From Didymella arachidicola (taxonomy: Eukaryota; Ascomycota; Dothideomycetes; Pleosporales; Didymellaceae), in assembly GCA_016630955.3 (NCBI GenBank), contig CM050001.1, forward strand, positions 682,001-746,000: a stretch of DNA of 64,000 nt, written 5' to 3'. The position numbers were made by a program, and so were the translations under genes. The notes beneath the pieces are model-generated. The model made no database searches. It had not been told where the DNA came from and worked only from the letters and a program-made list of their open reading frames with translations. Shown piece after piece: positions 1 to 9,599 of the stretch. Position 1 is the stretch's first letter. The number at the start of each line of letters is the position of its first letter.

Positions 1-213
1 ATTAGGGAGGAGGTTGGGTGGTTTTACTTCGACACTGCGCTTTGTGCGGAGGCCCAGGTCGAGGCTGTGGCGAGGATTGCTGGAAGGGGGCATGTGCTGT
101 TTGGTAGCGATTTGCCTAATGCACCTGTCAATGCTGTGGAGCAGTTTGTCGTCGATCAGGGTGCGGTTGGAGAGGAGGCTGCGAGGGTGTTGTTTCCGAG
201 GTTTTTTGAGTAG
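1..213 (+). CDS. Amidohydrolase-family protein, C-terminal fragment
   Basis: Frame 1 is open from the window edge to a TAG at 211-213 and gives about 70 residues. They include FYFDTALCAE and LFGSDLPNAP, the pattern near the end of amidohydrolase-2 (ACMSD-like, metal-dependent TIM-barrel) enzymes, where the aspartate of GSD is a metal/catalytic residue. The protein ends in a short helix, RVLFPRFFE. The rest of the gene lies outside the window, so substrate and start cannot be judged. The reading in another frame that starts with ATG at 14 is a shadow. Family assignment is by motif recognition only; decarboxylase and hydrolase members cannot be told apart from this piece. Confidence 0.7.
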   Translation: MREEVGWFYFDTALCAEAQVEAVARIAGRGHVLFGSDLPNAPVNAVEQFVVDQGAVGEEAARVLFPRFFE

Positions 214-436
214 GCGCATCAACGCGGAGGCAGGAGGATGGTGGCGACAATGCTGCAAAGGTGTCAACTAATGCAGTGTACTTTTTTTGCGACAGAACAG
301 GGATAACCAGAGCCCGTTGCGTTTTGCTCATCTTGCCAATTGTTTACAACTAGACTTTGCCCCTCTATCTCTACTGCGCACTCAATATCCCCTTCTTACA
401 TAGAACAAATTTAGAAGGTGTTCTATACTACAAATA

Positions 437-705
437 ACGTACATGTACAACGAGCAGACCATGTCAACGAGCGGGCCACTTTTGCCAAGACCACACCAAA
501 GCTCACCCTATTATGGCCCAAAACACCACACTTTAGCCCTGCATAGGGTGAAACAAGCTGTAATATTACTTAGAGACCTCTTCTACAGTATTCTTGCACG
601 TTCGCGCGTTGTGCCCACCCGTCGCACCTCCTGCAGCCACTTTAACGTGGCTTGTTTTGGCCCTCTAAAGAAGGCGTACAGGGATGAGGTCAATTAGCTC
701 ATACA
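437..705. mobile_element. Rearranged terminal fragment of a family-1 pogo element
   Basis: Starting at a TA (435-436), the sequence matches the left end of element B: ACGTACATGTACA, a duplicated CGA-containing motif, then ACTTTTGCCAAGACC and the reverse complement of the zinc-knuckle end of the transposase (to about 615). It then joins a stretch (about 622-700) that encodes the LQPLDVGCF-PLKKAY part of the transposase in the opposite direction to that end. The piece is therefore a deletion/inversion chimera, not a simple solo terminus. It ends where element A begins (TA at 706-707). Confidence 0.75.
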
Positions 706-859
706 TACCGTGTCCGTGCACCTCATGAGCCGGGTCAGCGAGTGAGCCACCCCACTACCTTTGAGCATCAGAAAGAATTAAGATTATCAAGCTACACACA
801 AAAGCGATTATTGTGAGGAAAGCTAGCAGATTGATCTATTAACTATTGCGCATATTTTA

Positions 860-2723
860 ACGTACATGTACAGCGAACGGAACGGTCAACGAACGGAACA
901 CTTTTGCCAAGACCCTACCAAAACTCCCCCTATTATGGCCTATAATACCACACTTTGGCCCTGCATAGGTTAAAAGAAGCTATATTATCACTTAGAGCCC
1001 TCTTTTACAGCATTCTTGCACGTTCGCGCGTTGTGCCCACCCTCTCCGCACCGTCCACAGCGTCGTTGGGATGGTTCACCTCCTTCAGCGCGCACCCGCT
1101 TCTTTGCCTTCTTACCATCACCACGCGCCCCAAACTCCTGCAGAGTAGTTAACCGCTGGCCTTCTTCAACTGTAAGGCTTCCCTCAGCATGAATACGCTT
1201 TCTTTTGTGCGATTTACGTCGCGTAGCGGCTTCATTAGCTGCTTGAAGCTTAGCTATCTCCTGTTGTGCCAAAACCAGCTTGTGCGCAACAATTGCTGCC
1301 CCCTTTGCGTAGTGCTCAAGCGCGCTCAGCACAGAATTTGGGGAGCTGCCCTGCTGCCTCTTATACTTGTCTCGAATTAGAGTTGATTGCGACTGAAGTT
1401 CTAGGGTATTGCTTGGGGTTTGCGACTGCCAGGGCTCGTTGTTTGTGGGGAGTGGTGGTGATGGAGTGCGCAGCTTCACATCAAGGGTCGATATGACCCG
1501 TTCTGGGTCAAAAGGGACCAGTCCAGCGCCTCGGAACCCTCCCTGGATATTGCTGACAGTAACGGCTTTCTTGTGAGCTGCTTTAAAGCATGGCAGGAAC
1601 TCCTGCTTTGTGACGTGGTTGATCCGGCTGCGCATGAGCTCATTGACCTCAACACTGTACGCCTTCTTCAGAGGGCTAAAACAACCCACGTCAAGTGGCT
1701 GCAGGAGGTGCGACGAGTGCGCAGGCATACATAGGATCACAATCTTGTGATCCTTGCAGTATTGCGTGAATTCTGCAGTGCTGTGGCTCCCATGACCGTC
1801 AATAATCAGCAATTGGTGGCTGCCAACAGTGCGCGCCTTTGTATGCCTGTCAAAGTGCTTCAACCAGTCAATACCAAGCTGGTTGGTGGTCCAGCCGTTC
1901 TCAGAGATGGCAATAGTCCAATCCTGGGGCAGGTTGTCGTCCTTATACCAGCTAGACTGGTGTTGGCGCGCTTTAAAGATAATATATGGCGGAATGGCCC
2001 ACCCGGTGGCATTAATGCCCTCAATGACTGTTACCCACTCCCGGTTGCCTGGCTAGACCTGCTTCGCTCGCCCTGGCTTCTCTGCATCCGTGACAACTAC
2101 TCCGCTGGATATCTGGCCCATCATGAAGCCTGTCTCGTCGAAGTTGTACGTGTCATCGTCTAAGATACCGTACTTGGCTTTGGTATTAGCTACTAGGCTG
2201 AACCAGCCCTGGATCACCTCAGGATCCTCGCAGAGGGCTCGCTTGTAGTCGTACTTGCGATTGAAAACTGTTTTGAGCTCCTCCTGACGCGAAACAAACC
2301 TGCTGGCCCACCTTGGGCCAACAGGGGCCAAACCGCGCTCTCTTCGTAGAGAATTGGCCATATCAGCCACAATTTCAAGCCGGGGGGACTCTCCTCGCGT
2401 AACCAGCTCAAGTATGCGCATAACAATTACCTGCTCCTCAGCGCTGGTTAAGTTCTGTAAGTTGGCCATAGTATCACCGCGTGAAGGTCGTCCGGCGCGT
2501 CGATGATGTAGTGTGGTTAAGGGCACGTTGTAGATAACTGCAGCGCGTCGCAAGGAGAGTTTAGGGTCTTGTTGAAGAGCTTGAAGCGCAAGCTGTACCT
2601 AACGCTCTTTAAACGCGTTGAAATGTAGTTGTTGTTGAGACATTAGTAGAGGAAGGGTGTGTTGGTGGGGTCTTGGCAAAAGTGTTCCGTTCGTTGACCG
2701 TTCCGTTCGCTGTACATGTACGT
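860..2723 (-). mobile_element. Element B: family-1 pogo transposon nested in element A
   Basis: Inverted termini of about 55 bp begin ACGTACATGTACAGCGAACG and contain CGAACGGAAC twice at 16-bp spacing, followed by ACTTTTGCCAAGACC. The two ends match base for base over the stretch I compared (860-914 against 2669-2723). TA dinucleotides flank the element (858-859, 2724-2725). It sits about 2 bp downstream of the stop codon of the element A transposase, so it did not break that frame. Length is 1864 bp, close to element F (1863 bp). Confidence 0.92.
988..2643 (-). pseudogene. Pogo-family DDE transposase of element B, two nonsense codons
   Basis: The frame from ATG at 2643 to the stop at 988 is 551 codons long and free of indels, but is interrupted by TAG at 2599-2601 (codon 15) and TAG at 2053-2055. 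Element F has CAG at the first position and neighbouring elements have CAG (QPGNREW) at the second, so both look like C-to-T changes. The protein would cut and paste the element. Visible parts are a psq-type helix-turn-helix (RRAAVIYNVPLTTLHHRRAG), a Tc5/CENP-B-like second DNA-binding half, a DDE_1 core with YNFDETGF, LLIIDGHGSH and LLQPLDVGCF giving the acidic triad, and a C-terminal CCHC zinc knuckle (RRCGRCGEGGHNARTC). The catalytic aspartates are present; only the nonsense codons inactivate it. Confidence 0.9.
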
Positions 2724-2726
2724 TAG

Positions 2727-4628
2727 CTATCTTAACTTTCTTGTAGCGGTAATTATGCGACCACTGGTGCTCAATCTAGGTGGGGGGGTTGGGGAACGCG
2801 CGTGAACCACGCGTGGCCTGCGAACGGCAGCACCAGCACGTTGCTTTGTTATTTTTAACTGCGACTGCTGTGAGACCTTGCCCTTAGCCTGTTTAGGCAA
2901 TTGGATACTTTTTTGAGCGTCGCGATCGCGTTTCTGAGCTGCTCTCGCTGCCTTGCGTGCGTTAATTTCAGCACGTGATTTAGCAGCCTTGCGATCGCGC
3001 TCTTCTTTCTTCCTTAACCGCCTCACACAGTTATCCTCCTTCTCTTTTGCCTTAAGCAGTTTATTCTGGTGCTGAATTTCACGCCTGGTGGTTTTTGCAG
3101 CCTCTTCCTCTAACTGCTGCTGCTCAGTTGCCGCCTGGCGTTGATCGGCACGTGCCTTCGATTGGGGGCTCCACCAGGTAGCACTACCCTGTAAATTGAG
3201 GTTATCTGCGGCTAGAGGCAGTGCTTTCTTCTTTTTATTCTTCCTCTTCTTGGCTGCCATTGCCTCTCTAAGGCCTTGAATCTCGTGCTGGGTAAGCTCA
3301 TTAAGCACGTGGAGGTGGTGGATTCTCTGTTCAACTGCGTCTGCAGCAGCAAGGTCCTTATCCTTCACAGCGCTCCTTAGCAGTGACTTAGTCTTCAACC
3401 AACTAGGCTCAGGAGAAGCCGCCTGAGGTCCTGCTTGCTCTGGAGGTGTCGCAGGTGGCGGAGGTGTTGGTGTTCTAAACTGATCGAGTATGACGTCGGC
3501 GTTTGGTGGGTAGATACCTGTAGTTTCAAAGGCACTCTCCACCAACGCCTTAGTGAAAGTATGAACCCAGGCAGGCCAAAACAGGCTTACAAAGTCAGCC
3601 TTAGTTACTAGGTACTATCCCTGCGTTGTGTGGTTGTGTTCAACTAGTTGGTTGGTATAGTTTTGAGCCAGCGACTTGAAGCACACCACATCCAGCGGCT
3701 GAAGCGTGTGGGTGGCGTGTGGAGGGAAGATGAGCAGCAGAATCTTGTGCTGATCACAGTAATCGATAAAGGCCTTCGTCACGTGGCTACCGTGCCCGTC
3801 AATAATGAGTAGCCTGTACCTTCTCCGAGCTTTCCTCTTAGTGTAGCGATCGAAGACCTGTTCCAACCAGGCAACGCCCAAATCGTCGTTCGTCCAACCA
3901 GTAGGTAACGTGGTAAAATGAACTGAGTGCTTAGCTAGATTAATTTCGCGTACCCAGCTTGCTTGTACTGCGTCACCTTTGGCTGGAAAGATAACCCCTG
4001 GGGGGAGGTGGGTACCGTCAGCACATACACCAGCAACCACGGTTATCCACTCCCGATTACCATCGTGGGTAGGTTGTTTGAACCGCCTCTTACAGTACAG
4101 TACCTTATCAAACACCCTCTTGCTCCTTCCAACTACCCTAATCATAAATCCCTTTTCATCCATGTTGTATGTGTTCTCAGGCAATACTTCATGCTCCTTA
4201 ATTTTAAGGTGCAGGAGCTGGAAATACAAGCTGTATTTATCACCAGAATCAGCCTTGTGGCGTACAGTTTCTATAGGAGTTGACCAGGCAGTGATAAGGT
4301 GGTCTTGATTCCGGTTTAACAGCCTAGTAACCCAGCTATCAGAAGGCTCCCAGCGGCACAAAGGAGTCAAGAAATTAATGATCATTTGCCTTGTAGGCAT
4401 CAGGTGTCTCTCTGTGAGTCCTCTGATGTATTGTACAAGCTCTGCCTCAGCACGTGGGTGGAGGAGCCGTTGGCTGTTGGTGACCTCTTCACGAGGGGTA
4501 ACTTCACCCCTGTGCTGGCGGGTCAACGTCGCGCGTGAACAGCCATGTTTTTTGGCAAGAGCCCGGTATGAGAATTGTTCTCCAGGTATTAAATTATCTA
4601 GCTCTGCAAGGGCTTCCTTTAATGGCAT
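2727..4628 (-). pseudogene. Family-2 DDE transposase of element A, one nonsense codon
   Basis: The frame runs from ATG at 4628 (MPLKEALAELDNL, matching the start of element C) to the TAG at 2727-2729 and is broken once by TAG at 3615-3617. The protein has an N-terminal HTH and Tc5-like DNA-binding region, then a DDE_1 core with YNMDEKGFM, LLIIDGHGSH and TLQPLDVVCFK. After the core comes a Lys/Arg/Glu-rich segment (about the last 170 residues) expected to form a coiled coil, and a short GR-containing tail. Unlike family 1 there is no zinc knuckle. Frames upstream of 4628 lack ATG and were not used. Confidence 0.88.
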
Positions 4629-4721
4629 CGTGGCGTTGAGTTGTAGGGGGTTTAAAGTAACGTCCAAAGTTGGTGGGTGGCTCACGCACTGACCCGGCTC
4701 ACGAGGTGCACAGACACGGTA

Positions 4722-6870
4722 CCGTGTCCGTGCGTCAAATGCGCGGATTCATCAAATGCGCGGAATCTCCAAAACGCGTGATACTGCAACCCACGATAAC
4801 TCAACGCCACCATGTCACTCGAATCAGCCCTTGCAGAGGTAGCTGAATTGAAACCTTGCGAAAAGGTCCCGTATACGAGAATTGCCGAAAAGTATGGTGT
4901 TGTGCGCTCAACTTTGACGCGCCGCCACCGAGCTAAGACGCGCCCGCGCAACGAGGTCTCAACAGAGCAGCAAAACCTCAACCCACAACAGGAGACGGAC
5001 CTTGTGAGATACATAGAAGAGCTTTCAGAGCGTCGGCTACAACTTACAAGGCAGGTGATACAAAACTTCATGTCGTCTGTAGCTCAGAAGGAGGTCTCCG
5101 AGAGTGTCGTTACGCGCTTTATCAACAAGCACCATGACTGACTCACATCACAATGGAACTCCGCTATGGACTCTGTTCGTCACAACGCTAACTCTGCAGC
5201 TAAATATGAGCAATACTTCAAGCTGCTGCATGATAAGATTCAACAATATGACGTTAAGGCGGCACACACGTACAACATGGATGAGAAAGGCTTCATGACT
5301 GGCATTATCGGCAGGTCAAAACGAGTGTTTAGTAAGAGGAAATTTGACAAGGGAGAGGTCAGAGCATCCCTTCAGGATGGCAATCGCGATTGGGTAACAG
5401 TGATAGCTTGTGTGTGTGCCGATGGAGGAGTGCTGCCGCCTGGAGTCATCTACGCCGCTGCTGGAAAAGATGTCCAATCGAGCTGGGTGAAGGATATTGA
5501 TCCCAGAAAACACCCAGTACACTTCACAACGAGCCCTACGGGATGGTCAAACAACGATATAGGACTTGCCTGGCTTGAGCAGGTGTTTGATCGCTACACC
5601 AAGGCCAAAGCACGGAGGAAGTGGCGGCTATTGATCCTTGACGGCCATGGGTCACACGTGACGATGGATTTTATCACTTACTGTGACGACAACAAGATCC
5701 TATTGTGTATCCTTCCTCCTCATTCATCTCACACGCTTCAACCATTAGACGTTGTGTGCTTCAAGCCGTTGTCATCTAGCTACAAGCACTACCTCACCAT
5801 CTTTACACATGAGAGCCAGGGCTTGCTCCCTGTAAAGAAAAGCGACTTCTTTGGCCTGTTTTGGAAGGCCTGGGTGGCTACATTCACAAAAGAGATGGTT
5901 TTGAGGTCCTTCTATATAACAGGTATAGCACCCCTCAACCCTAGCATTATCGTCGACAAATTCACCCACGAGGACTCCGAGGACTCATCCGAAGCTAGCT
6001 CAGATACCTCAGTATACAGTGGCAAGGATTGGCTTAAGATTGAGTCGCTTGTGCGCAATATATCAACTGATCAGACCAGTAAGGATACGCGGAAAATCCT
6101 GCGCTCACTCCACCATATCTCTATACAAAATGAGCTCCTCCACAACGAGATTGTAGGCCTCCGAACCTCGCTACAACGGAAGAAGAAGCACTCTAAGAAG
6201 TCGTATCCTTTGCCTCTCCAACAACGCCAAGAATACCATGGTGGAGCTGTTTTGTGGTCACCGAGCAAGCGCCGTGAAGCTGAGCACCGATATGACGTCG
6301 TTCAGCGCCTGGATATGGAAGAAAAGCTTAGGAAAGCAGACGAGCGGGAGGTAGCAGCTGCTAGGAGGCTTGTGAAGGAGACGGAGAAGGAGCAGAGGCG
6401 TGTGGCGCGTGAAGCAGCTGCTGAGGTGCGGAGGAAGGAGAGGGAAGAGCGCGCCAAGGGAGTCGCTGAACGCAAGGCAGAACAACAGCGTCAGAAGGAG
6501 GAGCGCAACGCTACAAAAGCCATACAATTGCCCCAAAAGGGCAAGAGGAAGGCTTCACAAGCTACTGGGTCAAAAAAGCGTCAAAAATGTGTCGATATTG
6601 ACGATGCTGTGGGTGCTGCTCCTCCGCCGCCGCCCCCATCGCTGTCACACAAAACAACATCACGTGGCCGCAACGTCAAGCTTCCAGCAAAATTCAAGTA
6701 GCGCATCTTTTTTGCAAGTAATGAATTACTGATACACCACAAAACCTCACGATAATAGCTGTTGTGGGTGGCTCACGAGCCTCATACTATCTGATGCGGG
6801 TGAGGTCAATTCCGCGCATTTGATGAATCCGCGCATTTGATGAATCCGCGCATTTAACGCACGGACACGG
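4722..6870 (+). mobile_element. Element C: family-2 pogo-like transposon
   Basis: The ends are inverted copies of CCGTGTCCGTGCG followed by a repeated motif, TCAAATGCGCGGATTCA, with 17-bp period. The left end has two copies; the right end has three (about 6807-6858). TA flanks both sides (4720-4721 and 6871-6872). Length is 2149 bp. The element abuts element A so that the two share one TA, which suggests insertion of one into the target dinucleotide of the other. Confidence 0.92.
4812..6701 (+). pseudogene. Family-2 DDE transposase of element C, one nonsense codon
   Basis: ATG at 4812 opens a 630-codon frame that ends at 6699-6701 and is broken once by TGA at 5139-5141. The break lies in the DNA-binding region, just before the segment leading to the catalytic core; a CGA-to-TGA change would explain it. 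The core has YNMDEKGFMTG, LLILDGHGSH and TLQPLDVVCFK, so the acidic triad is intact. The C-terminal 200 residues are a highly charged predicted coiled coil, then KAIQLPQKGKRKASQ and a tail RGRNVKLPAKFK that recurs in fragment G. The downstream part (ATG at 5166) is a long open frame and could still be translated, but would lack the DNA-binding domain. Confidence 0.9.
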
Positions 6871-6882
6871 TACCTACCGGTA

Positions 6883-7560
6883 CCATGCCCGTGCCCGTGC
6901 TGCGCGATTTCGTATTTTGCATGCGAGGCACCACAACTAGCACCCGCAAAATTGAAGCTGGGGAGCTACACACGAAAGCACTCATCGTGAGAAAAGTTGA
7001 TAGCGTAGTCTTTCGATCTATGCGACAAAGGGAATGTATATAGTCTGTTTCGTGGAGCTATCTTGCGACTGCGTGAGTTATTTCTTGGTGGGGGTATTAG
7101 AGAGTGCGGCGCGTCAACATCACTACGCGCAGCTGCTGCACCACGTTTTTGCTTCTTGGATGCAGTGCTTTGTGAAGTCGTACGCTTGCCCTTTGGCGAT
7201 GATCATAATGCTTCTCGCAGTCTTTCTTCTCCTTGTCAATGGCTTCGCGTTCTTCTGCCTTCTTCCTGCCTCGCTCAACCTTTGCTTCTGCTGCAGCCTC
7301 ACGCATCTGTTCTACGAACTTATCATTGTATAGCCTATCAGCTGCCTTTAGCTTCTTCGATCCAGCCTTTCCAAGCTCACCCTTGTGTTGTTGCCCTTTC
7401 ATATTCCTCTCACGGATGCGGGCTTCAACGAACTGTCAAGGAGAGTGTAAGTGCACGCCGCCCCAATCGTCAAATGTGTGCTTGTTTGAGTCGAGTGCTT
7501 TGCTCTTCGTAACACGCTTCTTCTCGGCCTGTAGCGCCTTAATAAGACCCTGTTTCATGA
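6883..7560 (-). mobile_element. Truncated family-2 element
   Basis: A TA at 6881-6882 is followed by CCATGCCCGTGCCCGTGC, a mutated form of the family-2 terminal box, and by a subterminal segment (about 6955-7010) resembling that of element A at 780-840. The minus-strand frame 7097-7402 encodes a charged, coiled-coil-like stretch with VRLHKALHPRSK, matching the C-terminal part of family-2 transposases. No catalytic core or second end is present. The right limit is approximate. Confidence 0.6.
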
Positions 7561-9599
7561 AGTGAAACAGTTTACTTTAGATAGCCAAATAGTGGATGGT
7601 CCGCCGCAGGGCCTTTGCTTTGAGCAACCTCTTATCCTTCACAACAGAGTCAAACTGCCTTAACATAATGTTGGTTTTATCTTACCGCTGCTGTGCCGCA
7701 ATGCAATCTGTTAAGAGGAATCCTTCCATCACTATGCTAGAAGGCATAAATAGTTCTAGTAGCGGTATAAAAATTAGAATCAGAACTAGACAGTTCTTTT
7801 ATATTAACTTTTATCATACATTATAGCTAGCAAGTTCAGTAAGCTAGAGCGCGCTTCTTTAGTAGTGCTCGATATCTTTAAAACTATCCCGGAATTCTAG
7901 ACTGCAAAGGTCGCCATCATTAGCGGCATAGCCTTGTGGAAATACTTGCTAGAACATGGAACAACGCAGGTTTGTAAATTCCGATTCACGCTCTCCGCCG
8001 TTCGTGCTAATTATTTAAGGACGTTGACTTCTGCATCACGGCGACCGGAGCGCCTAGTTCTGTTAAGACTAAACTTCTTGCTCTTCCTAATACCCTATTT
8101 AAACAACTTGCGGATCTTTTCGTGTACGATAACAGTAAACAACTTATTTAAATCGACATCGTTAACACGATGCAGGTAAGAAGCTGGTTCTGCAAGACCG
8201 GGCGTTGGAACTGGTATGTAGTAACAGTACCGATTAGTTACTATACCTACCGGCAGCGGCAGTTGCAGTTAACACCATCCCTACCGGTTATATCCTATAC
8301 GTATCGGAGATTGACCTCATTGTCTACAAAATCTTCGCGTGTAGTCTTCGTCCGACTGCGGCGAAGAAGCAGCGGGATGCGAATAATGCATATTTTTTGC
8401 TTGAACAGCAACAAGGGAGTCTGCGACTAGGCTCTTAGCAGAAGGAATGTATTGCACCTGCTTTGCAGGATGTAATTATAAATAGATCCAACAAAACTAA
8501 CTAGGCGTAGTAGAAGGCGAAGCTAGGGCTCTAATTGGCTTCTCGACTAGAAGCGATGGTAAGGTAGAACTGCTTTGTCTAAATAATTCTATTCTTACAT
8601 AACGTTAGTCTCGCATGCAAGCACTGTAAAAGCCATAGATCCTTAGACCTCTGGGGCGTACTAATTTTAAAAAGATAGCGGCAGCCGGGGGTTATATTAG
8701 CCCTAAAAGAGTCTATAGGTAGATAGATCTCTTCCTAGGAGGGCTTGCGGTTTAACTAGGGTTAATGTAGCGCAGCGGCTTAGCGAGTAGCGCTGTTTAT
8801 AGAGCTAGCGCTTAATTGCCAGTCGCCGTCCTTTTACTAAAAGCATAAAACCTATCCACCTGCAAATTTCTAAGCGTCCTAAACTGTATTACTGCTTAAT
8901 AGTTAGCTACTTTAAAGACTCTTACAATAGCCGAAGACGTTAGTAAGGGTCAAGACGGTTCTAGGTTGCCACCTCTCGACGATAGACTTGTTGCATCGGT
9001 AGCTACAAGACTTAATGCTGCTAAGATCCCCTATGTCCTTTAGGGTAATTACATGTTAACTGTCTTTAGCATTCCAACTGTAGTTAATGTACGTACCTTA
9101 TACTAATCTAAGCCGACTAACTCTAATATATTTTCTAGGGCATCGACTTTGTTATTAACGATGGTTTTATAGACGCTACATATAACACCCTTTAAGGTGC
9201 CGGTTTTAGAAAGTGCAAGTTAGAAGGTTGTATCGGTAACAAGAAACTATCCTATGCTCTTACCCCTTATACCTATCTCTATATTACCGAATCCAAACGG
9301 CTAGGCCTATATAGAAGATCTAACATTTTGTAGCAACTCCTAAATCTATTAAACGTGAACAGCGAAAGCATTACTCTAGCATCTAATCCTAATCAACTGC
9401 CTAGACTAGACATCCTAGGGAGAAGAGGGCGATTCTAGCAGGATCTGCATCTAGTGGGCGTCCTAACCGTCTCTTAGCTTATTCAGGCGCTGCTCTTGCA
9501 AAGAAAGACTAGAATACGTATAGAGGATACTAGATAAATTAGGTTAGCTACATATTAGAATTCTGCACTAAAAACAGCGTCTTTAACAAAAGCCAACTA
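7561..9599. other. Gene-free AT-rich relic sequence left of element D
   Basis: Two kilobases with no frame I can assign. The sequence is rich in TA, CTA and TTA and poor in CA/TG compared with flanking genes, as expected for old RIP-mutated repeat DNA. The longest frames (for example 7934-8179) have no recognisable domain. It probably represents one or more decayed retroelements, but no terminal repeat or domain was found to prove it. Confidence 0.5.

Larger units (their letters stand above)
708..4719 (-). mobile_element. Element A: family-2 pogo-like transposon, split by element B
   Basis: Both ends begin with CCGTGTC(C/T)GTGCACCTC in inverted orientation and are flanked by TA (706-707 and 4720-4721). 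Each end carries TGAGCC twice at 17-bp spacing. Without the nested 1.86-kb element B and its extra TA, A measures about 2.15 kb, almost the same as element C (2149 bp), which supports the boundaries. The transposase is on the minus strand and its 3' end lies just inside the B insertion. Its right end shares a single TA with the left end of element C. Confidence 0.9.
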
